A stretch of DNA of 64,000 nucleotides from Streptomyces sp. NBC_01463 (lineage in GTDB: Bacteria; Actinomycetota; Actinomycetes; Streptomycetales; Streptomycetaceae). The DNA lies in NCBI GenBank assembly GCA_036227345.1, contig CP109468.1, positions 124,001-188,000 of the forward strand. The letters are read 5' to 3'. Below, piece after piece: positions 1 to 8,668 of the stretch; within the stretch, counting starts at the first letter, position 1, and every line of letters starts with the position of its first letter. The translations under genes and the position numbers were made by a program. Under the pieces are notes generated by a model. It worked only from the letters and a program-made list of their open reading frames with translations, was not told the origin of the DNA and made no database searches.

Positions 1-1
1 G

Positions 2-208
2 TTGTGGGACAGCAGCGCGGCGAACGTCGCCCGCTTCGCCGCACTGTTCACCGCGGCCCCCTTCGTGGACGCGAGTGTCGCCCGCGGCACGGGCCACTGC
101 ATCGACCACCACACACTCGGCTTCGCCACTCATCTGCGGCAACTGGCGTTCGCCGAGGAGTGCACGGCCTGGGCCGCGGCACAGCGGAGAGGCGAGAACA
201 ACAACTGA
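2..208 (+). CDS. Alpha/beta hydrolase, C-terminal fragment (cut by window edge)
   Basis: Only the last 68 codons are inside the window; the true start lies upstream. The segment GTGHCIDHHTLG followed by HLRQLAFAEEC looks like the region of an alpha/beta hydrolase around the catalytic histidine (GHCIDHH) and the last helix. The stop codon overlaps the ATG of the FAD monooxygenase (TGATG at 206-210), so the two are translationally coupled in one operon. Such a hydrolase beside a phenol hydroxylase and a ring-cleavage enzyme could hydrolyse an ester substrate or a meta-cleavage product. The family call is from pattern only and the nucleophile is not visible. Confidence 0.6.
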   Translation: MWDSSAANVARFAALFTAAPFVDASVARGTGHCIDHHTLGFATHLRQLAFAEECTAWAAAQRRGENNN

Positions 209-1827
209 TGCCCTCCGTCGAGAACAACCGGCTGCCGCGGAAGGTCCAGGTCCTCATCGCCGGTGGCGGCCCGGTCGGCCTGGCCGCGGCCATGGAGCTC
301 GGGCGGCGCGGTGTCGACTGCCTGGTCGTCGAACCCCGCCCCACCGTCTCCAGGGCCCGCCCCCGGTGCAAGACGCTCAACGTCCGCACGATGGAACACC
401 TGCGCCGCTGGGGACTGGCCGACCGGCTTCGCACACTGGCTCCGCTTCCCACGTCGTGGTCGCAGGACATCGTGTTCTGCACCTCGCTGACCGGCTGGGA
501 ACTGTCACGCTTCTCCGGCGTCCTCGGGCTCACGCCCGAGGGTGACCGCTTCCCGGAAGTCGGACAGCAGGCGCCCCAGTACCTCCTGGAGGAGATCCTG
601 CGCGAGGCGGTCGACGGGCTCGACACGTGCCGGCTCGTCCTCGGGTCGCGGGTCGTCGCCGTGGAGCAGGACGATGCCACGGTGTCCGTGACCGTCGAGG
701 ACTCCTTCGGGGGCCGGAGCGGCGTCACCGCGGACTACGTGATCGGCTGCGACGGCCCGCGCAGCGTCGTGCGGGACCAGATCGGCTCCTGCTACGTGGG
801 CGGCGCGGCCCTGCGCCCGAACTTCGGCATGGTCTTCGAGAGCACCGAACTCATGGACCACGTGCGGCACGGACCTGCCGTCCAGTACTGGATCGTCAAC
901 CCGTCCGCTCCGGCCCTGGTGGGCCCGCTGGACCGCGCCGGCTCCTGGTGGGCCATCGCCTTCGGTGTCGACCGGGAGACCGGGGAACGGGAGGCTCATC
1001 GCATCATTGACGGTGTGGCAGGCCGGCCGGTACGGGCCGACGTGCTCTCCACCGATCCGTGGACCGCCCAGATGCGCATGGTCGACCGGATGCGCGACGG
1101 GAGGGTGTTCCTCGCCGGGGACGCCGCGCACCTCAATCCGCCGTTCGGCGGCCACGGTCTCAACACCGGCATCGGGGACGCGGTCGACCTCGGCTGGAAG
1201 CTCGCGGCCGTGCTCGAGGGCTGGGGCGGCGCCGAGGCGCTCGACAGCTACGAGATCGAGCGCCGCCCCGTCCAGGAGCGGGTCATCCAGGAGGCGACCG
1301 CCAACATGCGGGTGCTCTCGACCGAACTGCTCGCCGACAACCTCGACGAGGGCGACCGGGCCGGAGGGCAGGCCCGTCGGGCTGCGGGTGCACGTATCCA
1401 GGAGACCAAACGGGTGGAGTTCCACTCGCTGGACCTGGTTCTCGGGCTGCGTATCGCTGCCTCCCCGATCGTCCCGGCGAACCCGGACGGACGGGACCAC
1501 GTGGCGCGGACCGGAGCCCGGCTGCCCCACGTGTTCCTCGGAGACGGCCGTTCCCTCTATGACCTGCTCGGCGCCGACCTGACGCTCCTGGTCCTGGAAC
1601 GCGGCACGTCGGAGAAGGTCATCGAGGAGGCTGCCCGAGCCCGGAACGTCCCGCTCAGGGTGGTGGACCTGTCGGAGGCGACGAGCCGCCACCCCTACGC
1701 CGAGGTGTTCGGCTCGCGTCTTCTCCTGATCCGGCCTGACCAGGTGGTCGGATGGCGGGGGGACGAGCCTCCCGAGCAGGTCCTGGCCCTCATCGACACG
1801 CTGAGGGGCTGCCCCCGACCGGGCTGA
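208..1827 (+). CDS. FAD-dependent aromatic hydroxylase (PheA/TfdB-type)
   Basis: A 539-residue flavoprotein monooxygenase. The N-terminal Rossmann motif GGGPVG is at about residues 19-24, the second FAD/NAD(P)H motif (CDGPRS) at 181-186 and the GD motif (FLAGDAAH followed by PPFGGHGLNTG) at 301-320; a thioredoxin-like C-terminal region follows, as in PheA/TfdB. The family inserts one oxygen from O2 into phenolic rings using NAD(P)H, in the cytoplasm. The ATG at 208 overlaps the preceding stop, which fixes the start; the open frame further upstream is a shadow of the hydrolase. Context with a decarboxylase, a VOC dioxygenase and an FAH-family enzyme suggests hydroxylation of an aromatic acid or phenol before ring cleavage. 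The substrate is not predictable. Confidence 0.9.
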   Translation: MPSVENNRLPRKVQVLIAGGGPVGLAAAMELGRRGVDCLVVEPRPTVSRARPRCKTLNVRTMEHLRRWGLADRLRTLAPLPTSWSQDIVFCTSLTGWELSRFSGVLGLTPEGDRFPEVGQQAPQYLLEEILREAVDGLDTCRLVLGSRVVAVEQDDATVSVTVEDSFGGRSGVTADYVIGCDGPRSVVRDQIGSCYVGGAALRPNFGMVFESTELMDHVRHGPAVQYWIVNPSAPALVGPLDRAGSWWAIAFGVDRETGEREAHRIIDGVAGRPVRADVLSTDPWTAQMRMVDRMRDGRVFLAGDAAHLNPPFGGHGLNTGIGDAVDLGWKLAAVLEGWGGAEALDSYEIERRPVQERVIQEATANMRVLSTELLADNLDEGDRAGGQARRAAGARIQETKRVEFHSLDLVLGLRIAASPIVPANPDGRDHVARTGARLPHVFLGDGRSLYDLLGADLTLLVLERGTSEKVIEEAARARNVPLRVVDLSEATSRHPYAEVFGSRLLLIRPDQVVGWRGDEPPEQVLALIDTLRGCPRPG

Positions 1828-2092
1828 GAAGCCCCCGGATCCCTGGGTGTTCCGGCCCGTCAGGACCGCGTCGCCCCGTCGATCCGCTCACGGCCGGCAG
1901 TGCCCCTGCCGGCCGCCGGCGCCCGCGCACCCCCACCAGACCCCGCCCCGGCCGTGCCCTGTCCCAACTGCCATACGGCCGGGGCGGACCCATCCCTGAA
2001 GACGAACCCGACCGGGCGGCTTGGGCGCACCGCAGCCCAGCGCCGCACCCGGCGTGGCCAGGAACACCTTCATCCCGACGGAAGCAGGAGAC

Positions 2093-3193
2093 ATGAGTGC
2101 TCACACATGGACGAGACGCCAGGTCCTGAACAGGGCAGCGGGAACAGGCGTCGCCCTCGGTGGTTCCTCCGCGCTGCTGAACACCGGCGTTGCCCAGGCC
2201 CACGGGGGCGGACACGGCACGAAGAACCGCATGAAGATCATCGCTATCGAGGAAGCGGTTCTGCTGCCCGGCCTCGTCACCCAGGGCACGGCGCTGAACG
2301 GCGCGATCCCGTTCAAGCCCGAAGTCGTTGCGCAGTGGATGAAGCGGCTGCCGGACATCACGGCGTACCGGCTCGCCGACATGGACGAGAACGGTGTGAC
2401 CATGCAGGTGCTGTCGCTCGCTCCCCCGGGGGTGCAGATGCAGCCCGACGCGGCCATCGCCGTGGCGGACGCCCAACGTGCCAATGACGCGCTGGCGGGC
2501 ATCATCGCCACGCACCCCACCCGGTTCGGCGGCCTCGCCGCCCTTCCGCTACAGGATCCCGAGGCAGCCGTACGCGAGGCCAGGCGCGCGATGGGCGACC
2601 TCGGGATGGCCGGGTTCCTGGTCAACGGCCACACCTGCGGGCACTACCTGGATGAACCGCAGTTCCGGAAGGTGTGGGCCGCACTGGAGGAACTCGGCGC
2701 CGCCCTCTACCTGCATCCCACGCCGGCCCCGGCAGGCGACTGGGGCCTGTTGAAGGACCGGCCCGAGCTCGTCGGCCCCTTGTACAGCTGGGCGGCCGAG
2801 ACCGCGGGGCACGCTCTGCGCGTCGTCCTCGGCGGAGTCTTCGACGACTTCCCCGGGGCCAGGCTCATCCTGGGCCACATGGGCGAGTTCCTGCCCTTCC
2901 ACATGTCGCGCCTCGACGTGCAGATCGACAACATCGTCACGCGGGTGGCGCTGAAGAGGAAGCCCTCCGAATACCTGCGGAAGAACATCGCCATCACCAC
3001 GTCCGGGGTGATGGACGACAACATGCTCCGGGCCGCGGTGGGGGCCGTGGGTATCGACAACGTGCTCTTCGCCATCGACTACCCCTTCGAGAAGAGCGCA
3101 CAGGCCGTCGGATTCCTGCGTCACGCGAGCCTGCCGAGCGCCCAGATCCAGAAGATCGCCCACCGCAACGCCGAGCGCATCCTGCGGCTGTAA
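2093..3193 (+). CDS. Amidohydrolase-family decarboxylase (LigW/gamma-resorcylate type) with Tat signal
   Basis: 366 residues. The ATG at 2093 follows GCAGGAG at 2084-2090. Residues 1-36 carry a twin-arginine signal (TRRQVLNRA, then a hydrophobic stretch), followed by a metal-dependent amidohydrolase-2 domain. Predicted metal and catalytic residues are E53 in IAIEEAV, H208 in LYLHP, H262 in LGHMGE and D329 in AIDYPFE. The E-x-A pattern, in place of the usual HxH or ExH, also occurs in 5-carboxyvanillate decarboxylase LigW as I recall it, and the segment HTCGHYLDEPQF resembles LigW. The family removes CO2 non-oxidatively from hydroxybenzoates. An export signal is unusual because family members are cytoplasmic. 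The signal could have been gained, or the enzyme may act outside the membrane. Confidence 0.85.
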   Translation: MSAHTWTRRQVLNRAAGTGVALGGSSALLNTGVAQAHGGGHGTKNRMKIIAIEEAVLLPGLVTQGTALNGAIPFKPEVVAQWMKRLPDITAYRLADMDENGVTMQVLSLAPPGVQMQPDAAIAVADAQRANDALAGIIATHPTRFGGLAALPLQDPEAAVREARRAMGDLGMAGFLVNGHTCGHYLDEPQFRKVWAALEELGAALYLHPTPAPAGDWGLLKDRPELVGPLYSWAAETAGHALRVVLGGVFDDFPGARLILGHMGEFLPFHMSRLDVQIDNIVTRVALKRKPSEYLRKNIAITTSGVMDDNMLRAAVGAVGIDNVLFAIDYPFEKSAQAVGFLRHASLPSAQIQKIAHRNAERILRL

Positions 3194-3354
3194 CCGCGTG
3201 CTGGCACCTCGAACCCGCCATTCCCCGGGAGAGGGTGGGCGGGCCCGGGTTCTCATGTGGGGCGCGGGTGGCCCGCCTGCCGCAGCGGCCGCCCGCGCCC
3301 CGTTCGACGACGGCCCTGACCGGCGGACGGAACTCCGTTCGCACGCCTCGCTAT

Positions 3355-3368
3355 AGTTGATATCAACT
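3355..3368. promoter_or_regulatory. Perfect 14-bp palindrome before the GntR gene
   Basis: AGTTGATATCAACT is a perfect palindrome 28 bases upstream of the GntR-family GTG start, inside a short AT-rich patch in otherwise GC-rich DNA. GntR/FCD repressors commonly bind such sites to autoregulate, so this is a reasonable operator. No second copy was found in the window by eye. Confidence 0.5.
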
Positions 3369-3396
3369 GACGGACAGCTGAAGCGAGGGACCGAGC

Positions 3397-4071
3397 GTGG
3401 CGACACCCAGAGGGGCCGTACAGCCCATCACGTCACGGTCGGTGGTGGAGCAGGCCACCGAAGAGCTGCGCCGGGCCATCCTGGCCGGCACGCTTGCACC
3501 CGGTGGGGAGTACTCACTGCGCGAGTTGGCGGGAATGCTCGACATCAGCTTCATCCCCATCCGCGAGGCCCTGCGGAGTCTGGAGAGCGAGGGCCTGGTC
3601 ATCATGCGGCCGGGCCGCAGCGCTGTCGTGGCCCCCCTCGACCTCGACGACCTGCACGGCATCTACCGTCTGCGACGCACCCTGGAACCGGAGATCGCGC
3701 GGCGTTCGTGCCGCCTCCTGACAGACGATGAGCTGGACGGCCTCGACGCGCAGGCCCTCGACTTCGGAGCCAGGGACCACGGCATGGCCGACATCTACGA
3801 CGGCCACCACGCCTTTCACCTCGCCCTCCTCGCCCCTGCCGCGACCGCCTGGGACATCCGGCTCCTGACGACCCTCTGGCGAGCGGGCGAGCGCTACATC
3901 CGGATCGGTTTCGGCCAGCTCGACCCGGATCCCGCAGAACACGAGCGACGCGGGAAGGCGCACACCGGCCTCGTCGCCACGTTCCGCACCCGCGACCCCG
4001 ACGCGGTCGCAGCCGCCGTCGAGGAACACCTCGCCCGCAACGAGAAGATCGCCGTGTCGGCGCTTTCCTGA
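3397..4071 (+). CDS. GntR-family transcriptional regulator, FCD subfamily
   Basis: 224 residues starting at GTG 3397. An N-terminal winged helix (about residues 10-75, with SLRELAGMLDISFIPIREAL as the helix-turn-helix) is followed by an all-helical FCD ligand-binding domain (about 85-215) with histidines in HHAFHLALL that typically bind metal in this subfamily. FCD regulators usually sense organic acids or aromatic acids. Position between two amidohydrolase genes makes it the likely controller of the aromatic island. Candidate operators are the palindrome just upstream and the ATCACATA elements at 4382 and 9341. Confidence 0.9.
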   Translation: MATPRGAVQPITSRSVVEQATEELRRAILAGTLAPGGEYSLRELAGMLDISFIPIREALRSLESEGLVIMRPGRSAVVAPLDLDDLHGIYRLRRTLEPEIARRSCRLLTDDELDGLDAQALDFGARDHGMADIYDGHHAFHLALLAPAATAWDIRLLTTLWRAGERYIRIGFGQLDPDPAEHERRGKAHTGLVATFRTRDPDAVAAAVEEHLARNEKIAVSALS

Positions 4072-4672
4072 GAAGCGGCGCCGAGTCCCTCATGACTTGC
4101 TGCCACGAAATCATGGGGGCCGGAGCGGCTGTCACCTAATCAGGCTGCGGCGTACTGAGGGTTTCATCGCGATGGTGCCGGGGCCGACCACCGCCGCGCG
4201 CAGACAGCCGTGCGGTGCTCGGCGGACGACATCGCGCGTCGTACAGGGCGTTCCGGTCGCCTCGCCCCACCCGTGACCCGTGGCCCGCTCTTCTTCGGCG
4301 CGGCAGCGGGTCGCCCTCCGTCCCGCCCGCCTGCGCCAGGCACCCCGCGACCCCAAGCCAACGAAGGAGGGGCACCAGAGGCTTGCTGTTATCACATATA
4401 GCAGCTAGGTTCCGGTGAAGGACATGGTGCTGTCGGCTCTCTTCACGGCATCGACCCGTCCTTCCGGCCTGCGTTCGCCTCGGCCGGAATCGCCGATGCC
4501 GCACCGGCCGGCCGCCCCACCGGACGCGATCCGAGTCCGGAACGCTCTGCCCCGTATGGCTTGCTCCCGCGAAACCTCAGGTGCCGTACTGCCCACCGAC
4601 ACCGTGGCCACGTACCGGCCCGAAGGCATGAACAGCCCACCTTCCGCGCTCGCCTGGCAGAAAGGCACAACG
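4072..4672 (+). other. Intergenic region with regulatory element
   Basis: 601 bases with no convincing gene. The frame of the downstream amidohydrolase stays open from about 4415, but its translation there is proline/arginine-rich and unlike the family, so it is treated as leader. The notable content is the AT-rich 21-bp element at 4382-4402, also found upstream of the FAH gene. Confidence 0.6.
4382..4402. promoter_or_regulatory. Shared 21-bp element, copy 1
   Basis: The string TTGCTGTTATCACATATAGC, preceded by C, occurs here and again at 9341-9361 with no mismatch. It contains the half-site ATCACATA in an AT-rich patch. Two exact copies upstream of two catabolic genes 5 kb apart argue for a common regulator, probably the GntR protein encoded nearby. 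Confidence 0.65.
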
Positions 4673-5863
4673 ATGTGCATCAATGACGGAAACCGACGTG
4701 CGTTCCTCAAGACGGCCGCGGCGGCCGGAATCGGTGTCGCCGGAGTACAGGCTCTGGCGGCGCCCACCACCGCACAGGCCCGGGAACGTGCCATCGGGTT
4801 CGACGGAAACGTGGCACTGACCAATGCCCGGGTCTTCGACGGCAACGGACTGACCGCACCGCGCACCGTGGTCATCGACAACGGCCGGATCGGTGTCAGC
4901 ACCTTCGGCGCCCGCAAGGTCGACTGCGGCGGCGCCGTCCTGCTGCCCGGACTGATCGACGCCCACCTCCACCTCAAGGACCTGAGCACACTGCAGCAGT
5001 TGACCGCCTACGGTGTGACGACAGGTCTGGACATGGCCTCGTTCCCGCCGTCGGCCGTCGACGCTCTGCGCCACCGGCCAGGCCTCACCGACATTCGCAG
5101 CGCGGGCACACCGGCCGTCGCGCCCGGAAGCCCGCAGAGCCAGTTGCCGACCTTCCCCGCGGACGGGGTCGTGACCGGACCGGAGCAGGCCCCCCGTTTC
5201 GTACGCGCCCGGGTCGCCGAGAAATCCGACTACATCAAGATCATCGTCGAGGAGCCGGGGCTGGCCCCGGAGACCGTCAAGGCCCTGGTGAAGGCGGCTC
5301 ACTCCGCCGGGAAGCTCGTCATGGCCCACGCGACCTCCGGCGTCACGGTGGAACGTGCGTTGGCCGCGGGCGTCGACATGATCCACCATGTGCCCCTGGA
5401 CAGTCCGTTGCCCCCCGCGGTCGCCGCGCGGTATGCCGCCGGCGGCCCTGTCGCGGTCCCCACCCTCACGATGATGGAAGGCTTCGCCGCTCTCGGCATA
5501 CCCGGATTCGACTACGCGGCTGCGGAGGGCAGCGTCACCGCTCTGCGCCACGCCGGTGCGCGGATCCTGGCGGGTACCGACTCCAACAGCACCCCGGGCA
5601 TTCCGGTCCAGCCGGCCTACGGCGTCAGCATGCACCATGAACTCGAGTTGCTGGTCCGCGCCGGGCTCACCACTCGGGAGGTTCTGAACTCGGCGACCAG
5701 CCTGCCGGCCCAGGCCTTCGGGCTACGGGACCGCGGCGCGATCCGCGTCGGATACCGCGCCGACCTCCTGCTCATCGACGGTGACCCGCTGGCCGACATA
5801 CGGGCGACGCGCAACATCAAGCGCGTCTGGGTGGGCGGCATCGAGTACTCCCCCGGCACCTGA
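4673..5863 (+). CDS. Metal-dependent amidohydrolase (imidazolonepropionase-like) with Tat signal
   Basis: 396 residues from ATG 4673; an in-frame ATG at 4628 is possible. The N-terminus has NRRAFLKTAAAAG and an AxA-type cleavage region (residues 6-38), a Tat signal. The mature part begins with the beta-sandwich strand typical of composite-domain amidohydrolases (VALTNARVFDG), then LLPGLIDAHLHLKD (the HxH metal motif), MAHATSGVTV, MIHHVPLD, and a final LAGTDSNS supplying the catalytic aspartate. The C-terminal GYRADLLLIDGDPL closes the sandwich. These enzymes hydrolyse amide, ester or cyclic bonds. It is a different subfamily from the neighbouring LigW-like protein. The gene follows the shared 21-bp element. 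Substrate unknown. Confidence 0.85.
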   Translation: MCINDGNRRAFLKTAAAAGIGVAGVQALAAPTTAQARERAIGFDGNVALTNARVFDGNGLTAPRTVVIDNGRIGVSTFGARKVDCGGAVLLPGLIDAHLHLKDLSTLQQLTAYGVTTGLDMASFPPSAVDALRHRPGLTDIRSAGTPAVAPGSPQSQLPTFPADGVVTGPEQAPRFVRARVAEKSDYIKIIVEEPGLAPETVKALVKAAHSAGKLVMAHATSGVTVERALAAGVDMIHHVPLDSPLPPAVAARYAAGGPVAVPTLTMMEGFAALGIPGFDYAAAEGSVTALRHAGARILAGTDSNSTPGIPVQPAYGVSMHHELELLVRAGLTTREVLNSATSLPAQAFGLRDRGAIRVGYRADLLLIDGDPLADIRATRNIKRVWVGGIEYSPGT

Positions 5864-5971
5864 CCGGCCGTCCGGCCTCCGTCCGGCCACCGGCACGGCG
5901 GGCGGACGGGAAGCGGCAGCCGGGGCGGGAACTCGTCACCTGTCGAGCCGGCCGTCCTCACATCACGAGCC

Positions 5972-6011
5972 CCAGCCCCCGGACAGCGGTGAACCGCCGT
6001 CCGGGGGCTGG
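5972..6011. terminator. Bidirectional hairpin terminator
   Basis: Inverted repeat with arms 5972-5990 and 5993-6011 and one mismatch (5985/5998). The stem is CCAGCCCCCGGAC plus GCGGT, with a minimal loop. It lies between the convergent amidohydrolase (ends 5863) and E1 dehydrogenase (ends 6063), where a two-way terminator is expected. No U-tract, as is common in actinomycetes. Confidence 0.8.
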
Positions 6012-6062
6012 ACTGCCGGCCGGGGCGGGCCCCGGCCCTCGACCGGGGCCGCGCTCCTCTCC

Positions 6063-8390
6063 TCAGTCGGCGAGATCGAGCGCGGCACCCACAATGCTGT
6101 CGGCGTCGATCCGGTGGTACCGGTAGACCTCCTCCAGGGAACCGGACTGACCGAATTCGGTGACTCCGAGCCTGCGGTTCGCGACACCGTTGACGGTGGC
6201 CAGGAACGCGAGCGTGTGGGGGTGCCCGTCCAGCACCGTGACCAGCGGAGTGGCCCGCTCGGCGGGGAAGACCTGGTCCAGGATCCAGTCGGGCGCATCG
6301 CCCTGCCCGGCCCGGGCGTCCAGCGCCCTGTACAGCAGACCCGGGCTGGTCACACACACGACATCGGCGAGGATGCCGATCTGCTGGAGGCGGTCCGCCG
6401 CGGTCAGCGCCTCGGTGACGACGGCCCCCATGGCTGCGATCGTGACGCGGGCTCCCTCCCGGCGGCGCAAAGGATAGGCGCCGGCAACGACCTGCCGGCG
6501 ACGGCGCTCGCGGGCTGCCGGGTCGGTGGGGACGCGGGTGAGCGTCTGGTCGACGGGGCGGGTCGACAGCCTCAGGTACGCCGAGCCGCCGTCGGGGCGG
6601 CCGAGGCGGGAGAGAGCGGCCAGCAGCACCCACTCGGTGTCGAGGGCGAATGCCGGCTCCCAGGTGGTGCAGCCGGGCTGTTCGATGCCGAGGGAGGGCG
6701 TGGTGATGGACTGGTGTGCACCGCCCTCAGGTGCGAGGGTCACACCTGAGGGGGTGCCCACGAGGATCGACTGTCCGCCTGCGTAGATGCCGAAGGACCA
6801 GGGCTCCAGGGCGCGTTGGACGAACGGGTCGTACATGACGCCGATGGGCAGCAGAGGCTCGCCCCATCGGCTCCAGGTCGTGCCGAGCTCCCCGAGCAGG
6901 CCGACCAGATTCGTCTCGGCGATGCCCAGTTCGATGTGCTGACCCGTCGGACGCTCCCTCCAGTGCAGGATGGTCTCGGCGTCGTCGGCGAACCAGTTCA
7001 CGCGCTCGGTGGGCGACCAGACACCGACTTTGTTGACCCAGCCGCCCAGATTGGTCGACGAGCTGACGTCCGGGCTGACCGTCACCACCCTGCGCGCGGC
7101 CTCGGGGGCGGCACGGGTCAGGTCGAGAAGCACCCGGCCCAGGGCGGCCTGCGTGGTTGCCACGCCGGCCGGCGTCCGGCCGATGTCCGTCGGAACCGCC
7201 GGCGCCTCGGCGGCCCGCACACCCTCGCGGTGCAGCCGGGCCGCGGCCTCGGCGCACAGCCGCCCCTCCTCCGAATCCGCGGCGAACTTCTCCCAGGGAT
7301 CGTCGAGATCGGTACCCACCGCATCCGCCAGCTCACGCATCTGCTGCTCCGTCAGAAGCGTCGAGTGGTTCTGCGGGTGCCCATGGGTGGGCAGGCCGTA
7401 ACCCTTGACGGTGTAGGCCAGAATCACCGTCGGCCGACGGTCGTCCACCTCGGAGAGTGCGGTGTCGAGAGCCGCGAGATCGTGGCCGGCGAGATTGCGG
7501 ACCGCCTCGGACAGCATCGCGTCGTCGATGTCCGCGAGCAGTGCGGCGACCTCTTGGGCGCGGGGGCCGATGCCGGGCAGCCGGTCCCGCAACTCGCCCG
7601 CCGAGCAGCGCAGCAGACGCTGGTACTCGGCGTTGGACATGCCGTCGATCCGCTCCCGCAGGGCCTCGCCGCCGGGCCGCGCGAACAGTTCCTCCAGGAG
7701 CGTGCCGTACTTGAGTACGAGCACCTGCCATCCGGCTGCGGCGAACGTGTCCCGCAGGCGGGTGGCGGCGATGGTCGGCACGACGCGGTCCAGCGACTGG
7801 CGGTTGAGGTCGACAATCCACACGAGTTCGCCGAGGTCGGCGACCTGCGGATCCCCGATCGCCTCCCACACCGCCCCCTCGTCCAGTTCCGCGTCCCCCA
7901 CCAAGGCGTACTGCCGGCCGGCGAACCCGCCACCGGTGTTCTTTCCGGCGTAGCGGCGGGCAAGCGCGCCCCAGATCGTCGCCGTGGCCCCGATGCCGAC
8001 CGATCCCGTGGAGTAGTCGACCGGGTCGGGATCCTTGGAGCGACTGGGGTAGCTCTGCAGACCGCCGAAGGCGCGCAGGGTGGGGAGGTAGGAGGCGTCG
8101 AGCTCGCCCAGCAGGTAGTTGATCGCGTGGAGGACCGGGGAGGCGTGAGGTTTCACCGACACCCGGTCCTGGGGACCCAGGTGACGGAACCACAGTGCGG
8201 TCATGATGGACACCATCGAGGCGCACGAGGCCTGGTGCCCGCCGACCTTGAGCCCCGAGGGATTGGGCCGTACGCGGTTGGCGTGGTGCACGATCGCGCT
8301 GGACAGCCACAGCGCACGGTCCTCGACGGCTTTGAGCACTTCCAGATCGGCGGCAGTGGCCGGCCGTGGGGTGATGGATACGTTGGGCAT
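6063..8390 (-). CDS. AceE-like homodimeric 2-oxoacid dehydrogenase E1 (transketolase-like)
   Basis: 775 residues. The ATG at 8390 is preceded by AAGGAGA at 8401-8407. It has the AceE-type order: N-terminal thiamine-diphosphate domain with GDAELDEGAVWEA (about 165-177) and LNRQ (N196), a pyrimidine-binding domain, and a transketolase C-terminal domain. The canonical GDG is GDA here. It is shorter than E. coli AceE (about 887). No E2 or E3 gene is adjacent. The divergent Lrp-type gene recalls mdeB/mdeR of Pseudomonas putida, where an AceE-like 2-oxobutyrate dehydrogenase sits beside an Lrp regulator; that comparison is inference. In this island it could consume pyruvate or another 2-oxoacid released by ring cleavage. 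Confidence 0.85.
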   Translation of the reverse strand: MPNVSITPRPATAADLEVLKAVEDRALWLSSAIVHHANRVRPNPSGLKVGGHQASCASMVSIMTALWFRHLGPQDRVSVKPHASPVLHAINYLLGELDASYLPTLRAFGGLQSYPSRSKDPDPVDYSTGSVGIGATATIWGALARRYAGKNTGGGFAGRQYALVGDAELDEGAVWEAIGDPQVADLGELVWIVDLNRQSLDRVVPTIAATRLRDTFAAAGWQVLVLKYGTLLEELFARPGGEALRERIDGMSNAEYQRLLRCSAGELRDRLPGIGPRAQEVAALLADIDDAMLSEAVRNLAGHDLAALDTALSEVDDRRPTVILAYTVKGYGLPTHGHPQNHSTLLTEQQMRELADAVGTDLDDPWEKFAADSEEGRLCAEAAARLHREGVRAAEAPAVPTDIGRTPAGVATTQAALGRVLLDLTRAAPEAARRVVTVSPDVSSSTNLGGWVNKVGVWSPTERVNWFADDAETILHWRERPTGQHIELGIAETNLVGLLGELGTTWSRWGEPLLPIGVMYDPFVQRALEPWSFGIYAGGQSILVGTPSGVTLAPEGGAHQSITTPSLGIEQPGCTTWEPAFALDTEWVLLAALSRLGRPDGGSAYLRLSTRPVDQTLTRVPTDPAARERRRRQVVAGAYPLRRREGARVTIAAMGAVVTEALTAADRLQQIGILADVVCVTSPGLLYRALDARAGQGDAPDWILDQVFPAERATPLVTVLDGHPHTLAFLATVNGVANRRLGVTEFGQSGSLEEVYRYHRIDADSIVGAALDLAD

Positions 8391-8416
8391 CGTGAATCGG
8401 TCTCCTTGCGCTGTGA

Positions 8417-8430
8417 CACACCCCTGTGTG
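8417..8430. promoter_or_regulatory. Small inverted repeat between E1 and Lrp genes
   Basis: CACAC-CCCT-GTGTG lies 26 bases upstream of the E1 start, in the region divergent from the Lrp/AsnC gene. Lrp proteins bind short imperfect palindromes in such places. The arms are only 5 bp, so support is weak. Confidence 0.3.
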
Positions 8431-8668
8431 CCGATATGCGGCCGGATGGGCAGGGAGCGGAATGCGGCGGTGTGAGATACGGGCGCACCGGCGGCACCCA
8501 GGCCAGTCAGGCGGGTTGACGACGGGTGCGCGGGCGGCTGCGGAGGCGCCGGCCGCGGGGACGTTGCTGATGAGGAGACCACCGGGCGAGGAAGGTGCAC
8601 AAGCACCTGTGGTGAGATTGCGCAGAACGCCCATCCACCCGCCCCCGCGACCCCGGAAGGTGCGCACA

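Noticed and set aside
505..1692. Long minus-strand open frame antisense to the FAD monooxygenase
   Set aside because: Its translation is rich in Val, Gly, Arg and His with no motifs, the usual antisense shadow in high-GC coding DNA.
4415..4672. Upstream in-frame extension of the second amidohydrolase
   Set aside because: Residues are not family-like; the Tat signal with MCINDGNRRAF gives a natural start at 4673.
6816..8519. 567-codon plus-strand frame opposite the E1 dehydrogenase
   Set aside because: Mirror of a gene with full thiamine-enzyme motifs; no ribosome binding site or domain of its own.
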